Shown here piece by piece: positions 1 through 6,994 of a DNA stretch of 11,271 nucleotides. The DNA is from an uncultured Lachnospiraceae bacterium (GTDB lineage: Bacteria > Bacillota > Clostridia > Lachnospirales > Lachnospiraceae): the NCBI GenBank assembly GCA_902782715.1, contig CACZOG010000100.1:1-11271 (forward strand), read 5' to 3'. The notes below the pieces were generated by a model. It was given only the letters and a program-made list of their open reading frames with translations. It had not been told where the DNA came from and did no database searches. Numbering within the stretch: the stretch's first letter is position 1; each line of letters starts with the position of its first letter. Position numbers and translations under genes: made by a program.

Positions 1-666
1 AAGTTCCGATAAAACCTTGCCCGAAGCGTTGATAAAACATGTCGGAGCGCTCTGGAAGGGAGTGATCGCATCGACCGCAAAGATCGGAGTTACGTTCTCC
101 GCAGCCCTCGATATCAGGTGGCTTCTTAAAACATTGTATTTATCCGTTTCGTCGGTGTCCGAGACCGCATAAAAGATAACTATGTTAAGATCTGTTCCTG
201 CTTTGTAAAGCTCTCTGAAATACTCCGGGAAACGTGCTTCGAAGCAGATCCTAACACCTACTTTTAATCCGTTTAAATCAAATACCCCGTCATTATTTCC
301 TCTTTCGAAATTATCCGAATCCCAGCCGTATAAAGCGCGTTTATCGTAGTGTCTTATCTCTTTTTCGGGAGATATCAAAAACGCTCTGTTATAATACTTT
401 TCGTCAAAAGCTATGCTGCCGACAATGATCGAAATATCATGCTCATCGGACAGCTCCTGAAACTCATTTAAAACTGCGGGAAGTGCTTTTATATCAAAGT
501 CTTTTGAGCCCGGAATATCCGTGGGCGGGTATCCCGAAACCGCGCACTCGGGGAAAACAATGAGTTCAGCCCCTTTATCTGCCGCTTCTTTTATCGCATT
601 TTTGATCTTTTCCGTATTCTTTTTTACGTCGCCTGTTACCGCGAACTGAAAAAGTGCCGTTCTCAT
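1..666 (-). CDS. Carbon-nitrogen hydrolase (nitrilase superfamily), 3' end cut by window edge
   Basis: The visible 222 residues start MRTALFQF and run off the left edge without a stop. The three catalytic positions of the nitrilase superfamily can be seen: Glu40 in VFPEC, Lys109 in YDKRALYGWD, and Cys141 in RICFEARFPE. Members hydrolyse (or transfer acyl groups from) small amides or nitriles through a Cys thioester in the cytoplasm. Family members are usually about 260-300 residues, so some 40-80 residues are probably missing. The ATG at 666 is preceded by a GAGG box about 6 nt away. The gene begins 19 bp after the stop of the ABC permease upstream, so it is probably the downstream cistron of the same operon. 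The exact substrate (omega-amide, carbamoyl amine or other) cannot be told from the sequence; the family call is firm. Confidence 0.88.
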   Translation of the reverse strand, partial: MRTALFQFAVTGDVKKNTEKIKNAIKEAADKGAELIVFPECAVSGYPPTDIPGSKDFDIKALPAVLNEFQELSDEHDISIIVGSIAFDEKYYNRAFLISPEKEIRHYDKRALYGWDSDNFERGNNDGVFDLNGLKVGVRICFEARFPEYFRELYKAGTDLNIVIFYAVSDTDETDKYNVLRSHLISRAAENVTPIFAVDAITPFQSAPTCFINASGKVLSEL

Positions 667-685
667 TTTTATCCTCTTTTTTAGA

Positions 686-1483
686 TCATGAACCTGTGCC
701 TGAATATTTTGAAGCACCCCACATCCATATCCTGTAAGAAATATAGAAGAAGATGATTCCGTAGACCGGTGAAAACCATGTAAGGAACGGGATCTCAGCC
801 GGACGAAGGATCACGAGACTCGGGAAGTATGCTATGAATGCTATCGGAATTATGAATGTAAAGATGATCCTGAAAAATATCGGGAAAATAGTGACCGGAT
901 ATTTAGCATAATCCCTGAATTTGTTCATCGTAACCATGATGTAGCCCGAGTTTGTAAGGAAGAAGCAGCTTGCCGCAGCGATGTTCATGATCGCAACCAT
1001 GAAAAGCGAAGCCGCGAAAAGAGCCACGATAAGTGCCGCAATGTTCACAAATGTTACGGGCAGGTCAAGCTTGTACCATGCATAAACGATGGTTCCCATT
1101 CCGACGAAAAACTGTCCGAGTCCCTTGGTATCAAAGTCTTCCGAAATGTAGTAGAAGAATACATTGATGGGGCGGAAGCAGTATTTGATGAATTCGCCGT
1201 CATAAACATAATGTCTTAAATGCCAGTTGTTGTCAAATAAACACTGAAGCGGAGTAAGTGCCACGAGCGAGAAGCCGTATAAGAAAAGCATCTCGTGATA
1301 CGACCATCCGCAGACACTCGGGAAATTAAGGAACATGATGTAGAATGCAAGAAGCTCCGAAACATCGGTTAAGATCATTCCGATCATCGAAATAATGAAA
1401 TCCGAACGATAGCTCATCTTGCTCTTAATGTCCTGAATTATTATTTTTCTGTATATTGATATGTAAAACCCTAATCTTTTCAT
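686..1483 (-). CDS. ABC-2 type exporter permease, COG3694-like (second permease of the trio)
   Basis: This is an integral membrane protein of about 265 residues with roughly six hydrophobic segments. It resembles the COG3694 / ABC2_membrane_6 family: a cytoplasmic N-terminus (YRKIIIQDIKSKMSYRSDF), a short central GMGTIVYAWYKLDLP stretch, and the late motif IPIAFIAYFPSLVIL. Such proteins form half of a heterodimeric membrane channel with a COG4587 permease, powered by a COG4586 ATPase; both partners lie directly upstream. An in-frame GTG start at 1492 is possible. I prefer the ATG at 1483 because AGGTGA lies 5 nt before it and the GTG falls inside that box. The transport direction is inferred to be export from ABC-2 homology; the substrate is unknown. 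A hairpin fills the spacer before this gene. Confidence 0.85.
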   Translation of the reverse strand: MKRLGFYISIYRKIIIQDIKSKMSYRSDFIISMIGMILTDVSELLAFYIMFLNFPSVCGWSYHEMLFLYGFSLVALTPLQCLFDNNWHLRHYVYDGEFIKYCFRPINVFFYYISEDFDTKGLGQFFVGMGTIVYAWYKLDLPVTFVNIAALIVALFAASLFMVAIMNIAAASCFFLTNSGYIMVTMNKFRDYAKYPVTIFPIFFRIIFTFIIPIAFIAYFPSLVILRPAEIPFLTWFSPVYGIIFFYISYRIWMWGASKYSGTGS

Positions 1484-1504
1484 TTCTGTCACCTGTTTCT
1501 GCTT

Positions 1505-1529
1505 CCGGGAAACGTTTTTTGTTTCCCGG
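1505..1529. repeat. Intercistronic hairpin between the two permease genes
   Basis: Perfect 9-bp arms, CCGGGAAAC (1505-1513) and GTTTCCCGG (1521-1529), enclose a 7-nt loop. It lies 11 bp downstream of the stop of the upstream permease gene (minus strand). Read on the + strand it is followed by CA and seven T residues (1533-1539), like an intrinsic terminator. Read in the sense (minus) direction it is preceded by an A-tract and followed by AAGCAGAAAC, so it has no U-tract and should not stop the operon transcript. Confidence 0.75.
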
Positions 1530-1540
1530 GCATTTTTTTA

Positions 1541-2347
1541 TCAGCCGCCGTTAACCGTGATAACTCTCTCTGAAAGTTTCCAGAAGATCTTTCCTATCAG
1601 TATGAGCGCAATAGCCCATAATGCCTGTTCTCCAAGCATGATAAAAGATTCTCCGATTCCCATTTCATGTCCTTTGGTAAGGAAGGTTAACGGTGTATTG
1701 TAGATCGCATGGAAAGGTAAAAACATCGCTATTTTACGAAGTGTTTCGGGGAAGAATGCCAGAGGCACTGTAGCTCCCGATAAGAAAAGAACCACCACTT
1801 CCTTCATGATGTTAATGCCCCATGTGGACTGTGTGTAAAGGCAGATCGTACCTACGAAAAAGTCGATCGCGAAGTTAATGAGCATTCCTAAAAGAGCTGC
1901 CGCAAGGTAGAAGAGAAGATTCACTCCCATATGGATCGCTCCCCTGGTGATTATCTGCACGATAAAGAATGTAGGTATAAAAGTCACGACAAATGCACAA
2001 AGGTTTCCCCCCTCAATACCGAAGAGCAGATACTGCGAATACGGTACGGGTTTTAAAAGATTAAGTACTATCTTGCCGCTCTGGATGGATCTGCCCATCT
2101 CCCAGACGAGATATGCTTCCATAAAAGTAAACTGAGCCGAAGCGAGTACCAGATAGATCATGGTATCGTTAAAACTCATTCCGTTTATGACGGCATTGTC
2201 CACGGAGGCGTAGATCGCTCTCCATAAATTGTAAATAACTATTAAATATATGATGTTGCCAAGCAACATTACGAACGCACTCAGTCTGAACTGCATGAAA
2301 TCCATAATGGATGCACGAACGAGTGCGGCACATGCTTTTATTCTCAT
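1541..2347 (-). CDS. ABC-2 type exporter permease, COG4587-like (first permease of the trio)
   Basis: A 268-residue integral membrane protein with about six hydrophobic segments, beginning MRIKACAALVRASIMDFMQFR and ending in a short polar tail. Features resembling COG4587 proteins are the first-loop segment LVWEMGRSIQSGKIVLNLLKPVPY and the late FLSGATVPLAFFPETLRKIAMFLPFHAIYNTP, which fits the ABC-2 permease pattern of an amphipathic helix before the last membrane spans. It should pair with the COG3694-like permease encoded next and with the ATPase encoded just upstream to form an exporter in the cytoplasmic membrane. The ATG at 2347 has AAGGAGA four nt before it. The gene lies 51 bp from the ATPase gene and 57 bp from the next permease. 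Family assignment is from recalled motifs; the cargo is not known. Confidence 0.87.
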   Translation of the reverse strand: MRIKACAALVRASIMDFMQFRLSAFVMLLGNIIYLIVIYNLWRAIYASVDNAVINGMSFNDTMIYLVLASAQFTFMEAYLVWEMGRSIQSGKIVLNLLKPVPYSQYLLFGIEGGNLCAFVVTFIPTFFIVQIITRGAIHMGVNLLFYLAAALLGMLINFAIDFFVGTICLYTQSTWGINIMKEVVVLFLSGATVPLAFFPETLRKIAMFLPFHAIYNTPLTFLTKGHEMGIGESFIMLGEQALWAIALILIGKIFWKLSERVITVNGG

Positions 2348-2360
2348 TGTGTCTCCTTTT

Positions 2361-2396
2361 CCGCCTCATCAGTCGTTTTCGCCGGCTGATCGGCGG
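2361..2396. repeat. Intercistronic two-part hairpin between ATPase and permease genes
   Basis: Outer arms CCGCC (2361-2365) and GGCGG (2392-2396) and inner arms ATCAG (2368-2372) and CTGAT (2386-2390) pair around a small internal loop, with a 13-nt apical loop. It begins 2 bp after the ATPase stop codon (sense direction) and ends just before the Shine-Dalgarno box of the permease gene. On the + strand it is followed by TTTTAATTA. On the sense strand the 3' flank is AAAAGGAGA, so it is not a sense terminator. An alternative smaller stem (CGCCG/CGGCG) competes with the inner part. Confidence 0.6.
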
Positions 2397-2398
2397 TT

Positions 2399-3460
2399 TT
2401 AATTAGCTTTCTTTAGGTTCTCCGCATCCTCGTAGATCTTGCGGATAACGCTTTCGGTCGAGATCTCCTCAAGACGGACATCGTAAACTTTCATCTTCTC
2501 CTGAATGTGGTTAAGCACCTTCATGAGTCTTACCTGTGACTCGTCGATAAGAATGCTGCACCAGCCTTCGTCGGTTGTTGCGAATGTGAAATCCTTGTCG
2601 GTAAAATCCTCTTTTACGATGGTTTCAACTGCCGTAAGTTCCGCATTCTTCTCGTCTTCGGAAAGTTCTTCCGGATGTTTCTTTGTCTTGATGAGCAGAG
2701 TTCTGTAAGCTCCGAAGAAGCTTCTTAAGTGCTCGATATCGTTATCGTAAAGCATGGTTCCCTTATCGATGATAACGATCCTCTCGCATAAAGCATCAAC
2801 ATCACCCATGTCGTGGGTTGTAAGGATAACCGTGGTATTTTTCTCTTTGTTTAATGCCTTGATGAGGTTTCTTATCTTTGCCTTCATCGAGACATCAAGT
2901 CCTATGGTCGGCTCATCAAGGAAAACGATGGGCGGATTGTGTAAAAACGCCGCTAAGATATCACTTAAGGTTCTCTGTCCCAAAGACATCTGACGAACGG
3001 GCTTCGAATAAAGTTCCTTAATATCTACAAGTGACTCGTAAAGTGTGAGCATGTCCTTGTAATCCTTATCCGAGATACCGTAAATATCTTTTAAAAGCTT
3101 AAAAGATTCGATCAGAGGAAGCGACCACCAGAGCTGGGATCTCTGTCCGAAAACTACGCCGATGTTCTGGGCATTGGCGGTTCTGTTCTTGTAAGGGATC
3201 CTTCCGTTAACAAGGATCTCGCCTCTCGTGGGCTGAAGAACTCCGGTCATCATTTTGATAGTGGTTGATTTGCCGGCTCCGTTAGGTCCCAAGTACCCTA
3301 CGATCTCGCCGGGCTTGATGTTCATCGAAACATCGTTAACCGCTTTGATTATCTTGTAATCTCTTGAAAACAGGTCCTGAAAGCTTCCTTTCAGGCCTTC
3401 ATGTCTGTTTAAGACTTTAAATTCTTTATCTACATTTTTAAGTTCAATTACGTATTCCAT
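2399..3460 (-). CDS. ABC-2 exporter ATP-binding protein, COG4586-like
   Basis: A cytoplasmic ATPase of 353 residues. Visible motifs are Walker A GPNGAGKST (58-66), the Q-loop in VFGQRSQLWW (Gln106), the signature MSLGQ (158-162), Walker B IVFLDEP (178-184) with a D-loop GLD, and the switch histidine in LTTHD (His216). The FGQRSQLWW stretch and the roughly 100-residue C-terminal extension after the nucleotide-binding domain are typical of COG4586, a relative of daunorubicin-type and sodium-extrusion ATPases. It energises the two permeases encoded directly downstream; one ATPase for two permeases implies an ATPase homodimer on a permease heterodimer. The start ATG at 3460 has only a modest AAAGGG box about 6 nt upstream, weaker than its neighbours. 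The gene follows a GNAT gene by 54 bp in the same orientation. Confidence 0.93.
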   Translation of the reverse strand: MEYVIELKNVDKEFKVLNRHEGLKGSFQDLFSRDYKIIKAVNDVSMNIKPGEIVGYLGPNGAGKSTTIKMMTGVLQPTRGEILVNGRIPYKNRTANAQNIGVVFGQRSQLWWSLPLIESFKLLKDIYGISDKDYKDMLTLYESLVDIKELYSKPVRQMSLGQRTLSDILAAFLHNPPIVFLDEPTIGLDVSMKAKIRNLIKALNKEKNTTVILTTHDMGDVDALCERIVIIDKGTMLYDNDIEHLRSFFGAYRTLLIKTKKHPEELSEDEKNAELTAVETIVKEDFTDKDFTFATTDEGWCSILIDESQVRLMKVLNHIQEKMKVYDVRLEEISTESVIRKIYEDAENLKKAN

Positions 3461-3478
3461 TTTTTACCCTTTCTTTTT

Positions 3479-3512
3479 GCGGTCTGAACGGGGCCCCTTA
3501 TGTTCATGCCGC
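3479..3512. repeat. Intercistronic two-part hairpin between GNAT and ATPase genes
   Basis: Arms GCGG (3479-3482) / CCGC (3509-3512) and GAAC (3486-3489) / GTTC (3502-3505) pair around a 3x3 internal loop; the apical region carries the palindrome GGGGCCCC (3490-3497). It starts right after the stop codon of the upstream GNAT gene (sense direction). On the + strand it is followed by TTTTATTT. On the sense strand the 3' flank is GCAAAAAGAAAGGG, with no U-tract. Confidence 0.55.
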
Positions 3513-3514
3513 TT

Positions 3515-4063
3515 TTATTTGAAACTCTTTACCATTAATATGTCATCCGCATAAGTTCCGTCGTCGTATCTGTTGGCGTTTGGCTTTCTGCCGGTCTCCT
3601 TAAATCCGAAACTTTCATACATATGCATTGCTCTGTCGTTATGCTCGATAACTATTAACTCCGCCTGCTCAAATCCTGCTTTTTCGATCTCTTCGAGCAA
3701 AACTTCAAACATCACTTTTCCGATACCCTGACCGGTAAACTTTTGTAAAAGTGCGATGCCCACGCTTGCTCTGTGAGCATATCTTCGGCTTCCGGAAACT
3801 CTCATAAAAGAGCAGTTTCCGACATGTTCGCCGTCTAAAAATCCGATTATGAGCATGCCTCCGTCTGAATCTCTGTGGCTGTTTAAAAACTCAATTTCTT
3901 CTTCGAGACTTAAGTCCATCTCATCGCTCTCAGCCATCAGAAATCTTGTTTCGCCGCATGCTTTCTTAATATACTGTCTGAGCATTTCGGCATCTTCTTC
4001 TCCCGGTGCTTTAAGCACAAGTTCTTTTCCGTTTATATCAAATCTTCTTTCTTCAAATATCAT
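3515..4063 (-). CDS. GNAT-family N-acetyltransferase (182 aa)
   Basis: A single-domain cytoplasmic acetyltransferase of 182 residues, the usual GNAT length. The acetyl-CoA pyrophosphate-binding loop is QKFTGQGIGK (107-116), following strand β4 (ASVGIALL). Helix α3 and strand β5 follow, then the conserved HNDRAMHMYESFGFKETGR segment (141-159), with Asn142 and Tyr149 at the positions where GNATs bind CoA and donate a proton. The substrate is an amine that the sequence does not identify; the layout is closest to RimJ/RimL-like or small-molecule-modifying GNATs. The open frame extends upstream to 4186 and would overlap the preceding gene. I chose the ATG at 4063 because a near-perfect AGGAGG box lies 7 nt upstream and the protein then begins at the natural first strand. 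It lies between another GNAT gene and an exporter ATPase gene. Confidence 0.88.
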   Translation of the reverse strand: MIFEERRFDINGKELVLKAPGEEDAEMLRQYIKKACGETRFLMAESDEMDLSLEEEIEFLNSHRDSDGGMLIIGFLDGEHVGNCSFMRVSGSRRYAHRASVGIALLQKFTGQGIGKVMFEVLLEEIEKAGFEQAELIVIEHNDRAMHMYESFGFKETGRKPNANRYDDGTYADDILMVKSFK

Positions 4064-4106
4064 TTTCTTTCCTCCTAAAGTCAGTCTTATAAGATCGTTT
4101 TCTGCT

Positions 4107-4907
4107 TTAAATGCTCTGCTTAAGATAGCAGTATTCGTACACCTTCTTATATCCGAGTTTCTTATAAAGATTGACCGCCGTTTCATTATCTTTCATTACC
4201 TGAAGATACGAATATTTGGCACCCATTTCTTTGGATTTAAGGATCGCCGCCAGGCAGAGCTTCTTTCCAAGTCCCAGTCCGCGGTATTTTTTATCCACGA
4301 TCACGTTATGCAAAAGACTGTATTCGTCTTCGATCGCACATGAGGCAACTGCTGCCGCTTCGCCCTCGTAAAATACCGTAACGTAAAGCTTGGTAATCTT
4401 GCTGTTCTCATGAAACTGCTTGTAAGCTTCTATTTTCTTTTCATCCGTAAAACCTTCGAATTCAAAATACGGATCGAACCATTCGGACGCATTGTCACTG
4501 AAGATCACATCCTTAAATATTTCCGCCTTTTTTGATTCAAGGTCTTCATCGTTATCGGATGAGTTTTTCAAAACATCCTTAAACTCTTCATCGTCGGTAT
4601 CAAGGATCATAACGTCGGATGGTGTTACAACCTTGTATCCCCTGTTTAAAAGATAGTCGGATAATTCCTTATCCGCATCCGTCACCTTGAAATTACATGG
4701 CAGACCCTTCGCCGCGTAAAGATTCTCGCAGTAAACGACCTTGTCTTCCATACGCTTTGTCGAATCCTCGTAAACACTTACCGAGTTCGCACGTCCCGTA
4801 TATCCGTTTCCGAAACGGATCTCCCAGCCGTCGTATTCCGATATTTCATTGGCCGTCCATCCGTTGGCAGCCTTCTTTTCCAGTTCACGTATTTCATTTA
4901 TCTTCAT
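4107..4907 (-). CDS. Two-part GNAT-family N-acetyltransferase (266 aa)
   Basis: The C-terminal half (about 165-266) is a standard GNAT domain: strand VTVFYEGEAAAVASCAIEDEYSLLHNVIV, acetyl-CoA loop RGLGLG (209-214), and NETAVNLYKKLGYKK (241-255). The N-terminal part (about 1-150) is less usual. It carries DGWEIRFGNGYTGRANSV (26-43), recalling the W..R...G.T.RANSV signature of Rv0428c-like and similar acetyltransferases where a degenerate GNAT-like half precedes the active one. This link is from memory. The open frame reaches back to 5087 inside the upstream exporter gene. The ATG at 4907 is preferred because AGGTG lies 6 nt upstream and the family's conserved N-terminus starts there. It is followed after 43 bp by a second GNAT gene. 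The substrate is unknown. Confidence 0.87.
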   Translation of the reverse strand: MKINEIRELEKKAANGWTANEISEYDGWEIRFGNGYTGRANSVSVYEDSTKRMEDKVVYCENLYAAKGLPCNFKVTDADKELSDYLLNRGYKVVTPSDVMILDTDDEEFKDVLKNSSDNDEDLESKKAEIFKDVIFSDNASEWFDPYFEFEGFTDEKKIEAYKQFHENSKITKLYVTVFYEGEAAAVASCAIEDEYSLLHNVIVDKKYRGLGLGKKLCLAAILKSKEMGAKYSYLQVMKDNETAVNLYKKLGYKKVYEYCYLKQSI

Positions 4908-4932
4908 TATTTCACCTGATTTCTCATAATCC

Positions 4933-4968
4933 GGATTTCGATCATAACTCTTTATTTTATCGAAATCC
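4933..4968. repeat. Intercistronic hairpin between exporter and GNAT genes
   Basis: Perfect 10-bp arms, GGATTTCGAT (4933-4942) and ATCGAAATCC (4959-4968), enclose a 16-nt AT-rich loop. In the sense (minus) direction it lies 6 nt after the exporter stop codon, preceded by an A-tract, and has no U-tract after it. On the + strand it is followed by CTTTTTTTATC, so it has the form of an intrinsic terminator for antisense transcription. Confidence 0.75.
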
Positions 4969-4974
4969 CTTTTT

Positions 4975-6705
4975 TTATCTCGTCCACTTGTAAAGCTGTG
5001 CGTAAATACCGTTCTTTGCCATAAGCTCGTCGTGTGTTCCGGACTCTTCAATGCCGTTTTCCGTAAGGACCAGGATTCTCTCGGCATTTTTTATGGTAGA
5101 AAGTCTGTGCGCGATAACGAATGTGGTTCTGTTGGCCGCAAGCTTTTCAAGGGATTCTTTTACGATGTTTTCACTTTCATTATCAAGAGCACTCGTCGCC
5201 TCATCGAAAATGAGGATAGGAGGGTTCTTTAAGAACACTCTGGCAATCGAAAGTCTCTGCTTCTGACCGCCTGAGAGTTTGACACCTCTCTGTCCGATAT
5301 CTGTTTCATATCCGTTAGGAAGGCTCTCGATGAACTCATGCGCATTTGCAAGTTTTGCCGCTTCGATGACTTCCTCCCTCGTTGCATCGGGCTTTCCGTA
5401 AAGGATATTGTCATAAACCGTTCCCGCAAAAAGATATACGTCCTGCTGCACGATCCCGATATTGTTTCTAAGGCTCTTAAGTGTTACTTCTCTTATGTCT
5501 TTACCGTCAATGCTGATGCTTCCCTTGGTTACTTCGTAAAATCTCGGGATAAGGCTGCAGAGCGTTGTTTTTCCGCCGCCCGACGAACCTACCAGTGCAA
5601 CATACGAACCGGCTTTGACATCCAGGTTGATATGTCTTAATACTCTGTGTGCAGAGTCCTTATACTTAAATGACACATCGTCAAATTTTATATCACCTTT
5701 TACGTCCTTAAGTTCAACGGCGCCCGGTGCATCCACGATATCGGGCTCGATATCAAGCATCTCCATGAATCTTTCGAATCCCGAATAGCCGTTCTGGAAC
5801 TGCTCCGTAAAATCGATCAGTGTTCTTATGGGATCCGTAAACACATTTATATATAAAAGGAATGTTACGAAATCCTCGACTCTGACGAGGCCCTTGGCCA
5901 TCAGTATTCCGCCTGCCATAATGACCGCTATGTTGATAAGCAGTGTAAAGGCGTTGACTCCCGAGTGGAAGAATCCCATATAAAAGTAGCTGTTACGCTT
6001 GGCTTTTAAGAATGCATCATTGCCTGCCTTAAATTTTTGATTTTCAATATCTTCGTTGGCGAATGATTTGACCACTCTAATGCCTGATAAGTTATCCTCT
6101 ATCTGAGTGTTGATATCTCCGATCTTAACCCTGTTTTCCTTAAACGCCCTCTTCATTCTTTTGTTTAAAAAAAGTGCGTATAAAAACATAAATGGCAATA
6201 GCGCGAATGCAGCAATTGCCAAGTACGGACTTATTATAAAAAGGATGACGAACGCTCCGATGATCTTGATCGCCGATATCGCAATGTTCTCAGGTCCATG
6301 GTGAAGAAGCTCGGTGATGTCGAAAAGATCGCTCGTCACTCTGCTCATCAGCCCGCCGACTTTTTGCTCATCATAAAAGGAGAAAGATAACTTCTGGTAA
6401 TGGGCAAACAATTCCGCTCTCATATTGTATTCCATTCTCGCACCCATCATATGTCCAACATACGCGATAAAATAATTCGAAAAGAACTGTATGATAACGA
6501 GAATGATCAGTGCTATTCCTATGATGGTTATTAACTTTACCGCATCATTAACATCCATAGCTGTTACGTTCTTGGTAATGTATCTGACAGGAAGCGGAAT
6601 GATGAGCGCTATTGCAGATGCCAGAAATGCAAAGAACATATCCAGAATGAATATTCCCATATACGGCTTGTAATAACTGAGTAATTTTTTCAGGTTTTTT
6701 CTCAT
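4975..6705 (-). CDS. Half-size ABC exporter with fused membrane and ATPase domains (MsbA/BmrA type)
   Basis: A 576-residue type IV ABC exporter that should work as a homodimer, since no paired half-transporter is visible beside it. Residues about 15-300 form the six-helix membrane domain, with the conserved FYDEQKVGGLMSRVTSD coupling region near 109-125 and EDNLSGIRVVKSFANE around 203-218. The nucleotide-binding domain carries Walker A GSSGGGKTT (373-381), Q-loop Gln420, signature LSGGQ (477-481), Walker B ILIFDEATSALD (497-508) with catalytic Glu502, and switch His533 in IAHRLST. Substrates of the family are lipids, peptides or drugs; nothing here tells which. The ATG at 6705 has AGGAGG 7 nt upstream. 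It is the first gene of the leftward operon, divergent from an araC-type gene, with two acetyltransferase genes following. Confidence 0.95.
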   Translation of the reverse strand: MRKNLKKLLSYYKPYMGIFILDMFFAFLASAIALIIPLPVRYITKNVTAMDVNDAVKLITIIGIALIILVIIQFFSNYFIAYVGHMMGARMEYNMRAELFAHYQKLSFSFYDEQKVGGLMSRVTSDLFDITELLHHGPENIAISAIKIIGAFVILFIISPYLAIAAFALLPFMFLYALFLNKRMKRAFKENRVKIGDINTQIEDNLSGIRVVKSFANEDIENQKFKAGNDAFLKAKRNSYFYMGFFHSGVNAFTLLINIAVIMAGGILMAKGLVRVEDFVTFLLYINVFTDPIRTLIDFTEQFQNGYSGFERFMEMLDIEPDIVDAPGAVELKDVKGDIKFDDVSFKYKDSAHRVLRHINLDVKAGSYVALVGSSGGGKTTLCSLIPRFYEVTKGSISIDGKDIREVTLKSLRNNIGIVQQDVYLFAGTVYDNILYGKPDATREEVIEAAKLANAHEFIESLPNGYETDIGQRGVKLSGGQKQRLSIARVFLKNPPILIFDEATSALDNESENIVKESLEKLAANRTTFVIAHRLSTIKNAERILVLTENGIEESGTHDELMAKNGIYAQLYKWTR

Positions 6706-6856
6706 ATCTGCTTCCTCCTTATGTAATATAGTTGGATTGAGGATTTTGTGTTTTTTACGTTTTGTGTTAAATATTTATAATCGCGAAATCCTCGTTCCTA
6801 TGGTTTGAAAGTATATTACAATGAAATTCAAAAAAATACCCTGAAAATTCCGCATT

Positions 6857-6883
6857 TTTATAACAATATTACAGCGGTGTAAA
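6857..6883 (-). promoter_or_regulatory. Candidate σA promoter for the leftward ABC exporter operon
   Basis: On the minus strand, TTTACA (6883-6878) and TATAAA (6862-6857) are separated by 15 bp. The hexamers are good but the spacer is 2 bp short. The -35 box overlaps the first 11-bp repeat unit. A competing -10 box is TATACT (6815-6810), which has a poor -35. Start would be near 6850, giving a leader of about 145 nt. Confidence 0.3.
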
Positions 6884-6914
6884 ATTGTGATAAAATTGTG
6901 AAATATAATTGTTA
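6861..6914. repeat. Cluster of 11-bp repeats, candidate operator
   Basis: TAAAATTGTGA occurs twice in perfect tandem (6880-6890 and 6891-6901), one helical turn apart. TATAATTGTTA (6904-6914) matches it at 9 of 11 positions in the same orientation. TAACAATATTA (6861-6871) read on the other strand is TAATATTGTTA, also 9 of 11. Direct repeats are the usual target geometry of AraC-family regulators, and one such gene starts 125 bp away. Binding by that protein is inference. Confidence 0.5.
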
Positions 6915-6964
6915 TAATCCTATTGATTTATAATCTGTTATGATGTGAAATATATTTGTAATTA

Positions 6965-6994
6965 TTTTTAACAACTTGTTCGGAAAAATATAAT
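6965..6994 (+). promoter_or_regulatory. Candidate σA promoter of the araC-type gene
   Basis: A consensus -10 box TATAAT (6989-6994) is preceded, with an 18-bp spacer, by a weak -35 TTTTTA (6965-6970). Transcription would start near 7001, leaving a leader of about 40 nt that contains the AGAAGGTG ribosome binding site at 7027-7034. Other TATAAT boxes at 6904-6909 and 6913-6918 lack a suitably placed -35. Confidence 0.4.

Noticed and set aside
2169..2369. A 66-codon minus-strand frame overlapping the first permease start
   Set aside because: It is a shifted-frame shadow of the permease gene with Arg/His/Cys-rich composition and no own start signal.
4064..4186. An N-terminal extension of 41 residues on the 182-aa GNAT
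   Set aside because: It would overlap the preceding GNAT gene out of frame, whereas an AGGAGG box sits just before the ATG at 4063.
3849..4343. A 164-codon open frame on the + strand
   Set aside because: It lies entirely antisense to the two GNAT genes, its product is Ser/Phe-rich low-complexity, and the opposite strand has clear GNAT motifs with good ribosome binding sites.
1505..4968. Calling the four spacer hairpins sense-strand operon terminators
   Set aside because: None has a U-tract on the minus strand after the stem, and the genes downstream have no visible promoters of their own.
4908..5087. An N-terminal extension of 60 residues on the 266-aa GNAT
   Set aside because: It runs through the end of the exporter gene in another frame and through the spacer hairpin; the ATG at 4907 has its own AGGTG box.
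6880..6914. The 11-bp repeats as a CRISPR or mobile-element end
   Set aside because: The units are contiguous without spacers, very short and AT-rich, and no Cas, transposase or integrase gene is in the window.
6904..6918. TATAAT boxes at 6904-6909 and 6913-6918 as the araC-type gene promoter
   Set aside because: The TTGTGA boxes nearby are 11, 13 or 22 bp away, outside the usual 16-18 bp spacing.
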